Positions 53,255 to 61,578 of a stretch of DNA of 64,000 nucleotides are shown piece by piece. Source of the DNA: CAZNPW01 sp964575185. GTDB lineage: Bacteria > Pseudomonadota > Alphaproteobacteria > Rhodobacterales > Rhodobacteraceae. The stretch covers positions 56,302-120,301 of the forward strand of contig CAZNPW010000001.1 in NCBI GenBank assembly GCA_964575185.1, read 5' to 3'. A model generated the notes under the pieces. It saw only the letters and a program-made list of their open reading frames with translations, searched no databases and was not told where the DNA came from. Positions within the stretch are counted from its first letter, which is position 1, and each line of letters starts with the position of its first letter. Position numbers and translations under genes: made by a program.

Positions 53255-54033
53255 AGGAAGAGGCCCGCGTCCTCTGCCGCCGCGATGGTGGCGGCGCGGT
53301 CGAGGAGGATGACGCCCCCCGCCTCCCAGGCGATGCCGCCGAGGCCCGCGCGGGCGGCGGCGGCGACGGTGGCGGGGCCGAGCGCGGGCAGGTCGATGCG
53401 GCGGTCCTGGCCGGGCTTCGGGGCCTTCCAGAGCAGGCCGCCGCGCGGCGCGGGGCGCAAGGGGGCCATACCGGCGACGGCGGCGAGCATCGCGTCGGTG
53501 CCCGGCAGCGCCTCGACCGCGAGGCAGAGACCCTGCTGGACCACCGCACCCTGCCCCACGTCGGCGGCCCCCAGCGCCGCGACGATGGTTGCGGCGCGGG
53601 TGGCGTCGTGATCGTCCTGTGGGGTGGGGGTGCCGCACAGGACGCCGGGACCGGGGACGAGGGCGGGCACCACGTCCTCGATGCCCACGACGGGCAGGCC
53701 TGCCTCCTCGAAGATCGCGATGGCCGCGCGCAGGGCGGCGTCGTCGCCTTGGGCCATTGCGGCGAGGAGGCGCGGGACCATCTGGGCGGTCGCGGGGTCG
53801 AAGAGCGCGGGGTCGAGGCGGGGGCGCGTGACCGCGCCCGCGAAGACGACGCGGGTGACGCCGCGGGCGTGCAGGGTGTCGAGGAAGGGGACGAGACGTT
53901 CCAGGCGGAAGGTCAGGTCGGGGCGCAGGCCGTCGGGGGCGAAGCCCTCCATCGCCGCGACGAGGGGCGCGTCGAGCGCCGCCGCGATTGCCGCGGGCAG
54001 GCCGCCGCGGCCGGCGATGATCGCGGTGGTCAC
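53242..54033 (-). CDS. lpxI: UDP-2,3-diacylglucosamine pyrophosphatase LpxI
   Basis: A 263-aa enzyme (DUF1009 family) that hydrolyses UDP-2,3-diacylglucosamine to lipid X, replacing LpxH in alphaproteobacteria. The N-terminus TAIIAGRGGLPAAIAAAL and the segments GVTRVVFAGAVTRPRLD, EEAGLPVVGIEDVVP and ALPGTDAMLAAVAG are characteristic. It lies between lpxA (ATGA overlap) and lpxB (13-bp overlap), exactly where the pathway order would place it. Confidence 0.95.
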   Translation of the reverse strand: MTTAIIAGRGGLPAAIAAALDAPLVAAMEGFAPDGLRPDLTFRLERLVPFLDTLHARGVTRVVFAGAVTRPRLDPALFDPATAQMVPRLLAAMAQGDDAALRAAIAIFEEAGLPVVGIEDVVPALVPGPGVLCGTPTPQDDHDATRAATIVAALGAADVGQGAVVQQGLCLAVEALPGTDAMLAAVAGMAPLRPAPRGGLLWKAPKPGQDRRIDLPALGPATVAAAARAGLGGIAWEAGGVILLDRAATIAAAEDAGLFLWAR

Positions 54034-54812
54034 CGGCTGCCCTTGGGGGTGAGGAAGCTGCGGTCGCTGGCGGCCAGGATGAAGGCCGCGATCTCGGCGA
54101 CCTCGGGCACGGGGTCGGAGGCCAGCCGCCGGGCGCGGTCGAGGAAGCTGCCCTCGCCGCCTTCCAGCGCGTCGAAGGCGTGGCGGAGCGCGGTGATCGT
54201 CTCGCGGTCGAGGCCCCGCCGCTTCAGGCCGACGAGGTTGAGGCCGTCGAGCACGCCGCGGCCGGCCTGGACGAGGCCGAAGGGTATGACGTCGTGCGTG
54301 ACCATCGTCAGCGCGCCGATCATCGCGCCGCGGCCGATGCGGACGAACTGGTGGATGCCCGAGAGGCCGCCGATCACCACGTCGTCGCCGATGATGCAGT
54401 GGCCGGCGATGGCGGCCTGGTTGGCGACGACCACGCGACTGCCGACCTGCGCGTCGTGGCCGACATGCGCGCCGGTCATCAGGAGCACGTCGTCGCCGAT
54501 CCGGGTGACGCCGCCGCCGCCCGCGGTGCCGGTGTTGACGGTGGCCCCCTCGCGGATGCGGCAGCGGGCGCCGATCACCGCGCGGGTGCGCTCGCCCGCG
54601 TATTTCAGGTCCTGCGGGACCTCGCCCACCACCGCGCCGGGGAAGACGACGGTGCCCGCGCCCACCTCGGTCCAGCCGGTGACGATGCCGTGGGGTTTCA
54701 CGACCACGCCGTCGCCGAGCGTCACCTCGGGCCCGATCACGGCGAAGGGGCCGATCCCGACCCCCTGCCCCAGCCGGGCCGCGGGGTCGACGATGGCGGC
54801 GGGGTGGATCAT
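54030..54812 (-). CDS. lpxA: Acyl-ACP--UDP-N-acetylglucosamine O-acyltransferase LpxA
   Basis: A 260-aa trimeric left-handed beta-helix enzyme for the first step of lipid A synthesis. Hexapeptide repeats fill residues 1-190 (MIHPAAIVDPAARLGQGVGI), with the catalytic His in LLMTGAHVGHDAQVGSRVVV near 125, and a helical C-terminus follows. The start at 54812 overlaps the fabZ stop (ATGA). The length is typical (about 260). Confidence 0.96.
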   Translation of the reverse strand: MIHPAAIVDPAARLGQGVGIGPFAVIGPEVTLGDGVVVKPHGIVTGWTEVGAGTVVFPGAVVGEVPQDLKYAGERTRAVIGARCRIREGATVNTGTAGGGGVTRIGDDVLLMTGAHVGHDAQVGSRVVVANQAAIAGHCIIGDDVVIGGLSGIHQFVRIGRGAMIGALTMVTHDVIPFGLVQAGRGVLDGLNLVGLKRRGLDRETITALRHAFDALEGGEGSFLDRARRLASDPVPEVAEIAAFILAASDRSFLTPKGSR

Positions 54813-55276
54813 GCGCGTTTCGGCAGGTCGATCATGGCGGTGAACACCGCCTCGGCGGCCAGTTCGCCGCGGACGAGGGCGCGGCCCTCGAACTTCCACA
54901 CCCGGCCGCCGCCGCGCAGCGCGGTCACGTGCATCTCCATCACGTCGCCGGGCACGATCTTGCGGCGGAACCTGGCGCCCTCGACGCCCATGAAGAAGAC
55001 GCTGGCCCCCTTGTCGGCGAGGTCCATGGTGACGCCGACGAGGATGCCGGAGGTCTGCGCCATGGCTTCGACGATCATCACGCCGGGGAGGATGGGCATT
55101 CCCGGGAAGTGGCCCTGGAACTGCGGTTCGTTGAAGGTGACGTTCTTGATGCCGATGCAGGACTTGCCCGGGACGATCTGCACGACCTTGTCGACCAGCA
55201 GGAACGGATAGCGGTGCGGGATGATCCGCATGATGAGCGCCAGGTCGGCCTCGGTGGCTTTGGGCTGGTCGTCCAT
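54809..55276 (-). CDS. fabZ: 3-hydroxyacyl-[acyl-carrier-protein] dehydratase FabZ
   Basis: A 155-aa hot-dog-fold enzyme that dehydrates 3-hydroxyacyl-ACP in fatty acid synthesis. Catalytic His is in FQGHFPGMPILPGVMIVEAM near residue 58, with the Glu a few residues later. It heads the lipid A block, consistent with shared use of 3-hydroxyacyl-ACP. lpxD, usually just upstream, is not present here; a palindromic repeat and the gamma-carbonic-anhydrase-like gene take that place. Confidence 0.96.
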   Translation of the reverse strand: MDDQPKATEADLALIMRIIPHRYPFLLVDKVVQIVPGKSCIGIKNVTFNEPQFQGHFPGMPILPGVMIVEAMAQTSGILVGVTMDLADKGASVFFMGVEGARFRRKIVPGDVMEMHVTALRGGGRVWKFEGRALVRGELAAEAVFTAMIDLPKRA

Positions 55277-55333
55277 GCGTCGTCTCCCTTTGGCCGATCA
55301 CCTACCCCGGCGCGGCACCATGCGCAACAAAGG

Positions 55334-55397
55334 GGGATGGGCGGATCGCCCATCCTACGGGTGCCGGTCGCCAGGATGGGCAATCTGCCCATCCCGT
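55334..55397. repeat. Two GGATGGGC/GCCCATCC palindromes overlapping the end of the gamma-carbonic-anhydrase gene
   Basis: First copy (about 55334-55358) has arms GGATGGGC and GCCCATCC; the second (about 55373-55397) has GGATGGGCA and TGCCCATCC. They belong to the family seen at 52127-52154. On the minus strand they encode the last 14 codons and the TAG stop of the gene at 55355-55912. Confidence 0.85.
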
Positions 55398-55912
55398 ATC
55401 GGCGTCAGCCCGGCCCGGAAGCGGGCGGCGTTGGCGGCGTAGCCCGCGGCGCTTTTCAGCAGGCGCGCGCGGCCGGCCTCGTCGAGTTCCTTCACCACGC
55501 GACCCGGCGAACCCATGACGACCGACCCCGGCGGGATGACCTTGCCCTCGGTCACCAGCGCGCCCGCGCCGATCAGGCTTCCGGCGCCGATCACCGCGCC
55601 GTTGAGGAGGATCGCGCCCATGCCGATCAGGCAGCCGGATTCCACCGTGCAGCCGTGCACGATCGCGCCGTGGCCGATGGTCACGTCGTCGCCGATCGTC
55701 AGGGCCGCGCCCCAGTCGGAATGCAGCACCGCGTTGTCCTGCACGTTGACGCGCGCGCCGAGGGTGATCGGCTCGTTGTCCCCGCGCGCGACCGCGCCGA
55801 ACCAGAAGGAGCAGCCCTCGCCCGCCGTCACCCTGCCCGCGACCTGCGCGTGCGGGGCGACCCAGACGGTCGGATGGAGCTGCGGCGCGGTGCCGTCGAG
55901 CGCGTGGATCAT
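55355..55912 (-). CDS. Gamma-carbonic anhydrase family protein (YrdA/PaaY-like)
   Basis: A 185-aa left-handed beta-helix protein. Metal-binding features of the family are visible: GAVARGDNEPITLGARVNVQ near residue 40-60, NAVLHSDWG and GHGAIVHGC with the histidines, followed by IPPGSVVMGSPGRVVKEL. It may be a carbonic anhydrase or acetyltransferase-like relative. The last 14 residues (IRDGQIAHPGDRHP) and the stop are encoded by a palindromic repeat, so the C-terminus has been remade by the element. The gmk start-stop arrangement upstream is an ATGA overlap. Confidence 0.9.
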   Translation of the reverse strand: MIHALDGTAPQLHPTVWVAPHAQVAGRVTAGEGCSFWFGAVARGDNEPITLGARVNVQDNAVLHSDWGAALTIGDDVTIGHGAIVHGCTVESGCLIGMGAILLNGAVIGAGSLIGAGALVTEGKVIPPGSVVMGSPGRVVKELDEAGRARLLKSAAGYAANAARFRAGLTPIRDGQIAHPGDRHP

Positions 55913-56556
55913 CGGGCCTCGGACTCCTCGTTCAGGGTGCGGACGAACTGCGCGAGGCCGGGCTGGCGGTCGCGGCGCAGGCGTTCGGCGGACAGGATGG
56001 TGACGAGCGCGGCGAAGGCCGTGTCGATGTCGTCGTTCATCAGGACGTAGTCGTATTCGGCCCAGTGGCTGATCTCGTCGCGGCTTCGCGCCATGCGGCG
56101 GGCGATGACCTCGTCGTCGTCCTGGGCGCGCTGGCGGAGGCGGCGTTCGAGCTCGGCGATGGAGGGGGGCAGCACGAAGACGCTGACCACGTCGCGGCCG
56201 AGCGCGGAGTTGCGGATCTGCTGGCCGCCCTGCCAGTCGATGTCGAAGACGGTGTCGTGGCCCGCGGCCATGGCCGCCTCGACGGGGCCGCGGGGGCTGC
56301 CGTAGAGGTTGCCGAAGACCTCGGCGTGTTCGAGCATCTGGCCCTCGGCGACCAGCCTGGTGAAGTCGTCGCGGCTGCGGAAGTGGTATTCGCGGCCGTC
56401 CGCTTCGCCGGTCCGGGGCGCGCGGGTGGTGGCGCTGACCGAGAAGCGCATCGTCGGGTCCCAGGCGAGGAGCCGCCGGGCGAGCGTCGATTTTCCCGCG
56501 CCGGAGGGCGAGGAGAGGATCAGGAGGAGGCCCCGTCTTTTGCCGTTGGGGTGCAT
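55909..56556 (-). CDS. gmk: Guanylate kinase
   Basis: A 215-aa enzyme that phosphorylates GMP to GDP. P-loop ILSSPSGAGKSTLARRLL at residues 12-29, GMP-binding SVSATTRAPRTGEADGREYH near 38 and VFDIDWQGGQQIRN near 103 are intact. ATG 56556 follows two bases after the yicC stop region; the open frame beyond it is not conserved. It forms a coupled unit with yicC upstream and the gamma-carbonic-anhydrase-like gene downstream. Confidence 0.96.
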   Translation of the reverse strand: MHPNGKRRGLLLILSSPSGAGKSTLARRLLAWDPTMRFSVSATTRAPRTGEADGREYHFRSRDDFTRLVAEGQMLEHAEVFGNLYGSPRGPVEAAMAAGHDTVFDIDWQGGQQIRNSALGRDVVSVFVLPPSIAELERRLRQRAQDDDEVIARRMARSRDEISHWAEYDYVLMNDDIDTAFAALVTILSAERLRRDRQPGLAQFVRTLNEESEAR

Positions 56557-56558
56557 CG

Positions 56559-57443
56559 CTACTCCAGGTTCGCCGCCTGCTCGCGCATCTGATCGACGAC
56601 GACCTTCATGGCAAGCCCCGCCTGGGTCAGCGCGGGGGTGCCCGCCTTGGCGCAGAGGGTGGAGGTTTCGCGCACGAACTCCTGCACCAGGAAGTCGAGC
56701 TTGCGGCCCGCCGGGGCGGTGTCGGCGAGCAGGGCGCGGGCGGCGGCGAGGTGCATGGCCAGGCGGTCGAGCTCTTCGGTCGCGTCGGATTTGACGGCGA
56801 GAAGCGCGATCTCCTGCGCGATGCGGGTGTCGTCGGTCGCCTCGGCCTTCAGCCGCGCGAGCGCATCGGCCATCTGCGCCCGGGCGCGGTCGGTGCGGGC
56901 GGCGTTGGCCTTCCGCGCGGCGGCGACCTCGGTTTCGATCCGGTCGAGCTGGCCCGCGATGATGCGGGCGGTGGCCGCGCCCTCGGCCGCGCGCATGGCC
57001 TGGAAGTCGGCCAGCACGGCGGCGAGGCTGGCGAGCATCGCCTCGCGCAGCGGGGCCGGGTCGGGGTCCGCGCCGGTCGCGTCGAGCACGCCGCGCAGCG
57101 CGAGGATGTCGGCGGCGGTCGGCGGCGACAGGGGCAGGCCCGCCTGTGCGGCGGCGAAGGTCACCTCGCGCAGGGCGGTCAGCGCGGCGGCGAGCGTCGC
57201 CGGGTTCAGCGTCAGCGCGTTCGGCGCGGTGTCGCGGGCGACCTTGACGGTCAGCGTCAGGTTGCCGCGCTGGACGACCGCCGCGACCTGGGCACGGGCC
57301 GCGGGTTCCAGCCCGTCGACCGCGTCGAGCCCGCGGTGGCGCAGGTCGAAGCCCTTGCCGTTGACCGACCGCAGTTCCCACAGCCATTCGGCCCCCGCGG
57401 CACGGCCCCGCGCGCTCGCGTATCCCGTCATCGACACCGGCAT
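56559..57443 (-). CDS. YicC/YloC family endoribonuclease
   Basis: A 294-aa protein of the YicC family, described as an endoribonuclease that acts on some small RNAs. The N-terminus MPVSMTGYASARGRAAGAEW, the LRSVNGKGFDLRHR motif and the C-terminal KLDFLVQEFVRETSTLCAKA are conserved. ATG 57443 has a GGGGGAAAA ribosome site. The yicC-gmk pairing (2 bp apart) is widespread in bacteria. Confidence 0.92.
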   Translation of the reverse strand: MPVSMTGYASARGRAAGAEWLWELRSVNGKGFDLRHRGLDAVDGLEPAARAQVAAVVQRGNLTLTVKVARDTAPNALTLNPATLAAALTALREVTFAAAQAGLPLSPPTAADILALRGVLDATGADPDPAPLREAMLASLAAVLADFQAMRAAEGAATARIIAGQLDRIETEVAAARKANAARTDRARAQMADALARLKAEATDDTRIAQEIALLAVKSDATEELDRLAMHLAAARALLADTAPAGRKLDFLVQEFVRETSTLCAKAGTPALTQAGLAMKVVVDQMREQAANLE

Positions 57444-57539
57444 CTTTTCCCCCGCCGCCCCTTCCCCGCGTTTACCCTCTGTGCAGAATGTTCGCCACCC
57501 GCGCGCGCTCCGGGGTAATGCTGAAAACACGAACGACCG

Positions 57540-57578
57540 GGTTAGGATTTCGGTAACCTCGGTTGACCACAGTTAACC
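57540..57578. promoter_or_regulatory. Two GGTTA-type inverted repeats upstream of the PAS gene
   Basis: GGTTA-N9-TAACC at 57540-57558 and GGTT-N10-AACC at 57561-57578, in the divergent gap between yicC and the PAS gene (52 bp upstream of its ATG). Arms are alike, so a single regulator could bind both. Not matched to a known operator by me. Confidence 0.4.
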
Positions 57579-57630
57579 CTGCGGGGCGGCGGCGAGTCGC
57601 TTCCGCAGGCCAAGGCAATGAGGCACGGCA

Positions 57631-58257
57631 ATGATCCTTCCCTTCGGCCGCCGCGACGCTGCCCCCGCCCCCGGCCTGGCCGAGGTCCGCGGCTACTGGG
57701 AGGCCCTGCGCCGCGAGGGGCGGCTGCCGCACCGCGGGCAGATCGACCCGCGGGGGATGGCGGGCGCGCTCGACCGGGTGTTTCTGGCCGAGGAGATCGC
57801 GCCGGGCATGGCGCGGCTGCGGCTGGCGGGCCAGGCGCTGGCCGACCTGATGGGGATGGAGGTGCGGGGCATGCCGCTGTCGGCGCTGTTCGACCCGCTG
57901 TCGCGCCGCGCGGTGGAGGCGCCGCTGGCGCAGCTGTTCGAGGGCCGCCATGCGGTGACGCTGGAGGTCGAGGCCGAGACGGGCATTGGCCGGCCCGCGC
58001 TGGCGGGCCGGGTGCTGCTTCTGCCGCTGGAAGGCTTCGCCGGGCGGCCCGACATCGCGCTCGGCTGCCTGGGCCTGGCGGGCGAGGTCGGGCGCACGCC
58101 GCGCCGCCTGCTGCTGCGCCGCACGGCGGCGGAGCCGCTGGACGTTGCGCAGCGCGCGGCCCGCCTGCTGGAGGCGGCCGAGGAGGCCGCGCCCTTCACC
58201 CCCGCCCCGCCGACCGCGGGGGACCGCACGCGCCTGCGGCTGGTCAAGACCAGCTAG
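57631..58257 (+). CDS. PAS domain-containing protein (PAS_5-like)
   Basis: A 208-aa soluble protein with a PAS_5-type opening (LAEVRGYWEALRREGRLPHR, then IDPRGMAGALDRVFLAEEI) common in Rhodobacteraceae and often multi-copy. No kinase, cyclase or DNA-binding domain is attached, so it may be a free-standing sensor or adaptor. The RMPLSALFDP-like segment (GMPLSALFDPLSRRAVEAP) near residue 79 is typical. Its TAG stop overlaps the TAG stop of the convergent amidohydrolase gene (CTAG). Confidence 0.8.
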   Translation: MILPFGRRDAAPAPGLAEVRGYWEALRREGRLPHRGQIDPRGMAGALDRVFLAEEIAPGMARLRLAGQALADLMGMEVRGMPLSALFDPLSRRAVEAPLAQLFEGRHAVTLEVEAETGIGRPALAGRVLLLPLEGFAGRPDIALGCLGLAGEVGRTPRRLLLRRTAAEPLDVAQRAARLLEAAEEAAPFTPAPPTAGDRTRLRLVKTS

Positions 58258-59429
58258 GCCAGGGGCTGGGCGCGTTCGACGAGGCGGGCGAAGAAGCTCG
58301 CGCCGATCGGGGCGGCGTCGTCGTTGAAGTCGAAGGCCGGGTGGTGCAGGCCCGCGCCCGGGCCGGTGCCGAGGAACAGGTAGGCCCCGGGGCGCGCCTG
58401 GAGCATGTAGGCGAAATCCTCGGACCCCATCTCGCGGTTGGCGCGCGGGTTGACCTGGGCGGGGCCGACGATCTCGGCCGCGACGGTGGCGGCGAAGTCG
58501 GCCTGATCGGGGCTGTTGACGGTGGCGGGGTAGCCGAGGTCCCAGGCGACGGTCGCCTGCACCCCGTAGGCGGCGGCGTGGCCCGCCACGATCTCCTCGA
58601 CCCGGCGGCGGAGGAGGTCGCGGACCTCCGGGCGGAAGCTGCGGATCGTGGCGCAGAACATCGCGCTGTCGGGGATGATGTTGCTGGCGGTGCCGGCGTG
58701 GATCTGGGTGACCGAGAGCACCGCCTCGTCCAGCGCATAGACGTTGCGCGGCACGATGGTCTGGATCGCCTGGACCATGCCGACCACGGCCACCACCGGG
58801 TCGATGCAGTCGTGCGGCGTGGCCCCGTGGCCGCCGCGGCCGGTGACGGTGACGGTGGGGGTGTCGACCGCCGCCATGATCGGGCCGGGCGTCGTCTGGA
58901 AATGGCCGAAGGGCACGTTCGGCGCGTTGTGGAGGCCGTAGACCTGCGCGATGCCGAAGCGGTCCATGATGCCCGCCTCGACCATCGCCAGCGCGCCGCC
59001 GCCGTCTTCCTCGGCCGGCTGGAAGATCAGCGCCACGCGGCCCGCGAAGCGGCGCGTTTCGGCGAGGTATTGCGCGGCGCCGAGCAGCATCGTGACGTGC
59101 CCGTCGTGGCCGCAGGCGTGCATGGTGCCCGGCACGGTGGAGGCGTGGGGCGCGCCCGTCGCCTCGGTGATCGGCAGCGCGTCCATGTCGGCGCGCAGGC
59201 CGATGGTCGGGCCCCCGGATACGTCCGCGCCCTGCCCGTCGATGATCGCGACGATGCCGGTTTCGGCGACGCCCTGGTGGATCTCGTCGACCCCCATCGC
59301 GCGCAGGCGGTCGGCGATGAAGGCGGCGGTCGCGTGGCAGGCGAACTTGAGCTCCGGGTGGGCGTGCAGGTGCCGCCGCCAGGCCTTCATCTCGGGCGCG
59401 GAGTCGGCGATACGGTTGATGACGGGCAT
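58254..59429 (-). CDS. M20 family amidohydrolase (hippurate hydrolase/N-acyl-amino-acid type)
   Basis: A 391-aa cytosolic metallopeptidase-like enzyme. Zinc ligands and the catalytic Glu lie in MHACGHDGHVTMLL near residue 103, IFQPAEEDGGGALAM near 140 and YGLHNAPNVPFG near 165, followed by the dimerisation domain (GRGGHGATPHDCIDP) and the last ligand near NDDAAP. Members deacylate hippurate, indole-3-acetyl-amino acids or N-acyl amino acids. The exact substrate is unknown. It is monocistronic. Confidence 0.92.
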   Translation of the reverse strand: MPVINRIADSAPEMKAWRRHLHAHPELKFACHATAAFIADRLRAMGVDEIHQGVAETGIVAIIDGQGADVSGGPTIGLRADMDALPITEATGAPHASTVPGTMHACGHDGHVTMLLGAAQYLAETRRFAGRVALIFQPAEEDGGGALAMVEAGIMDRFGIAQVYGLHNAPNVPFGHFQTTPGPIMAAVDTPTVTVTGRGGHGATPHDCIDPVVAVVGMVQAIQTIVPRNVYALDEAVLSVTQIHAGTASNIIPDSAMFCATIRSFRPEVRDLLRRRVEEIVAGHAAAYGVQATVAWDLGYPATVNSPDQADFAATVAAEIVGPAQVNPRANREMGSEDFAYMLQARPGAYLFLGTGPGAGLHHPAFDFNDDAAPIGASFFARLVERAQPLA

Positions 59430-59478
59430 GGCACTCTCCTTGGGCCGGGCAGTCTAGAGAGGCGAGGGGGCGGGGACA

Positions 59479-60306
59479 ATGGAGCGTCTGCTGGCGATCA
59501 TGGCGCGGCTGCGCGACCCCGACGGCGGCTGCCCCTGGGACGTGGAGCAGACCTTCGCGACCATCGCGCCCTATACGGTCGAGGAGGCGCACGAGGTCGC
59601 CGACGTGATCGCGCGAGAGGCCTGGGGGGAGCTCAAGGGGGAGCTGGGCGATCTGCTGTTCCAGGTCGTCTACCACGCGCGGATGGCCGAGGAGGCGGGG
59701 ATGTTCGGCTTTGCCGATGTGGCGGCGGCGATCTGCGACAAGATGGTCGCGCGGCATCCGCATGTGTTCGGCGATGCGGTAGCCCGGACGGCGGAGGAGC
59801 AGACTACGGCCTGGGAGGCGCAGAAGGCCGCCGAGCGGCAGGGCCGGACGCTCGACGGCGTGGCGCTGGGGCTGCCCGCGCTGACCCGCGCGGTCAAGCT
59901 GCAGGCGCGGGCGGCGCGGGTGGGGTTCGACTGGCCCTCGACCACGCAGGTGCTCGACAAGCTGGTGGAGGAGGCGCGCGAGGTGGCGGAGGCCCCGCAG
60001 GCCGAGGTGCAGGGGGAGCTGGGGGACCTGCTGTTCGTGGTGGCGAACCTGGCGCGGCACCTGGGCGTGGACCCCGAGGCCGCGCTGCGGGGCGCGAACG
60101 CGAAGTTCGTCCGGCGCTTCGGGCGGATCGAGGACTGGCTGGCCGAAGGGGGCCGGACGCCCGCGCAGTCGGACCTGGCCGAGATGGACGCGCTGTGGGA
60201 CCGGGCGAAGGCCGAGGAGCGGGGGGTGCTTGCCGCCGCGCCCTCTCCCCCAGCCCCTCTCCCCTCTCCCCCATCCCCTCTCCCCCGGGAGAGGGGAGGC
60301 GCGTGA
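59479..60306 (+). CDS. mazG: Nucleoside triphosphate pyrophosphohydrolase MazG
   Basis: A 275-aa enzyme that hydrolyses NTPs and dNTPs to monophosphates, thought to clear damaged nucleotides or lower ppGpp. Two tandem MazG domains are visible: GGCPWDVEQTFATIAPYTVEE with ELGDLLFQVVYHARMAEEAG (residues 15-75) and VGFDWPSTTQVLDKLVEEAR with ELGDLLFVVANLARHLG (150-200). The last 24 residues (PSPPAPLPSPPSPLPRERGG) are encoded by a C-rich palindromic repeat (60241-60303), which also supplies the stop region, so the natural C-terminus has been altered. Confidence 0.94.
   Translation: MERLLAIMARLRDPDGGCPWDVEQTFATIAPYTVEEAHEVADVIAREAWGELKGELGDLLFQVVYHARMAEEAGMFGFADVAAAICDKMVARHPHVFGDAVARTAEEQTTAWEAQKAAERQGRTLDGVALGLPALTRAVKLQARAARVGFDWPSTTQVLDKLVEEAREVAEAPQAEVQGELGDLLFVVANLARHLGVDPEAALRGANAKFVRRFGRIEDWLAEGGRTPAQSDLAEMDALWDRAKAEERGVLAAAPSPPAPLPSPPSPLPRERGGA
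60241..60303. repeat. CCCTCTCCC/GGGAGAGGGG repeat forming the 3' end of mazG
   Basis: C-rich repeats (CCCTCTCCC, CCCCTCTCCC) end in an inverted GGGAGAGGGG arm. The family is the one inserted in nnr (12637-12795). It adds a Pro/Ser-rich peptide ending PLPRERGGA to MazG. Confidence 0.82.
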
Positions 60307-60376
60307 GGGCCGGCGGATCCGGTCTTTGGTGCGTCGCGGGGGCAGCGGCGGATTTGTTTAGTTCTTCTGTCAGGTA

Positions 60377-60406
60377 TTGACGGGCACCGGCGCAGCGGTC
60401 TAGATG
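60377..60406 (+). promoter_or_regulatory. Probable promoter of the iron-binding protein gene
   Basis: TTGACG (60377-60382), an 18-bp spacer and TAGATG (60401-60406), 33 bp upstream of the ATG at 60439. A metal-regulator site was not identified with confidence. Confidence 0.5.
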
Positions 60407-60438
60407 GCGGCGGACATATCCGACAAGAAAGGTCAACA

Positions 60439-61446
60439 ATGTTCCTCCGCACAACCTTCCTTGCCCTCGCCATGGGAAGTGCTGCCCTCCCCGCGCTTGC
60501 GCAGGAGGTCAACATCTACTCCTACCGCCAGCCGGAACTGATCCAGCCCCTGCTCGACGCCTTCACGGCCGAGACGGGCATCACCGCCAACGTCGCCTTC
60601 GTCGACAAGGGCATGGCCGAGCGGTTGCAGGCGGAAGGCGACCGTTCGCCCGCCGACCTGGTGCTGACGGTCGACATCGCGCGGCTGAGCCAGGTGGTCG
60701 ACGCGGGCGTGACGCAAGCCGTGCAGTCGCCGGTGCTCGACGCCAACATCCCGGCGACGCTGCGCGACCCGGGCGGGCAGTGGTTCGGGCTGACGATGCG
60801 CGCCCGCATCGTCTATGCCGCGAAGGACCGCGTGGCCGACGGCGAGGTCACGACCTACGAGGACCTGGCCGACCCGAAGTGGAAGGGCCGCATCTGCACC
60901 CGGTCGGGGCTGAACGACTACAACATCGCGCTTCTCTCGGCGATGATCGCGCACCGCGGCGAAGCGGCCGCCAAGACCTGGGCCGAGGGGTTGAAGGCCA
61001 ACCTCGCGCGCAAGCCCGACGGCGGCGACCGCGACCAGGTGCGGGCGATCGCGGCGGGCGAATGCGACATCGCCATCGGCAACACCTACTACATCGGCCA
61101 GATGCTGGCCGACCCCGCGCAGCGCGCCGATGCCGAAGCGGTGAAGATCGTCTTTCCGACCTTCGCGGGCGACGGCACGCATGTCAACATCAGCGGCATG
61201 GCGATGACCAAGGCCGCGCCCAACCGCGAGAACGCGCTGCGGCTGATGGAGTGGCTGTCGGGCGATGCGGCACAGAAGATGTACGCCGAGACGAACTACG
61301 AATACCCGGTGAAGCCGGGCGTTCCGCTGTCGCCGCTCGTGCAATCCTGGGGCGAGTTCACCCCGGACAGCCTGGGGCTGAGCGAGATCGCCGCCAACCG
61401 CGCCGCGTCGCTGCGGATCATGGAAGAGATCGACTTCGACGGCTGA
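60439..61446 (+). CDS. Fe(3+) ABC transporter substrate-binding protein (FbpA/FutA-like)
   Basis: A 335-aa periplasmic protein with a signal peptide (cleaved after ALA near residue 21, before QEVNIYSYRQ). The ferric-binding family pattern is present: NIYSYRQPELIQPLLDAF, FVDKGMAERLQAEGDRSPAD and the paired tyrosines GNTYYIGQML near residue 215 that coordinate iron. It has its own promoter-like site and a strong terminator, and no permease gene follows, so it is monocistronic here; partner genes must be elsewhere. Confidence 0.92.
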   Translation: MFLRTTFLALAMGSAALPALAQEVNIYSYRQPELIQPLLDAFTAETGITANVAFVDKGMAERLQAEGDRSPADLVLTVDIARLSQVVDAGVTQAVQSPVLDANIPATLRDPGGQWFGLTMRARIVYAAKDRVADGEVTTYEDLADPKWKGRICTRSGLNDYNIALLSAMIAHRGEAAAKTWAEGLKANLARKPDGGDRDQVRAIAAGECDIAIGNTYYIGQMLADPAQRADAEAVKIVFPTFAGDGTHVNISGMAMTKAAPNRENALRLMEWLSGDAAQKMYAETNYEYPVKPGVPLSPLVQSWGEFTPDSLGLSEIAANRAASLRIMEEIDFDG

Positions 61447-61477
61447 TCCTTCGAGCAGGCGATGCACATCACCGGGG

Positions 61478-61503
61478 AAGGGCGCGACATCGCGCCCTTT
61501 TTT
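61478..61503 (+). terminator. Intrinsic terminator after the iron-binding protein gene
   Basis: Stem GGGCGCGA / TCGCGCCC with a short loop and a run of six T (61498-61503), 32 bp after the stop codon. A textbook Rho-independent terminator and the clearest in the window. Confidence 0.92.
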
Positions 61504-61578
61504 CGTTCGGTTGGCTGGACTTCCGCCGGGAATCGCGCGAAGTCGAACCCTTCCGCCCCTGGAGCCGTATCTGCGCGC

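Noticed and set aside
57562..57577. CtrA site TTAA-N7-TTAA before the PAS gene
   Set aside because: The available match is TTGA with a six-base spacer before TTAA, so both half-site and spacing fail.
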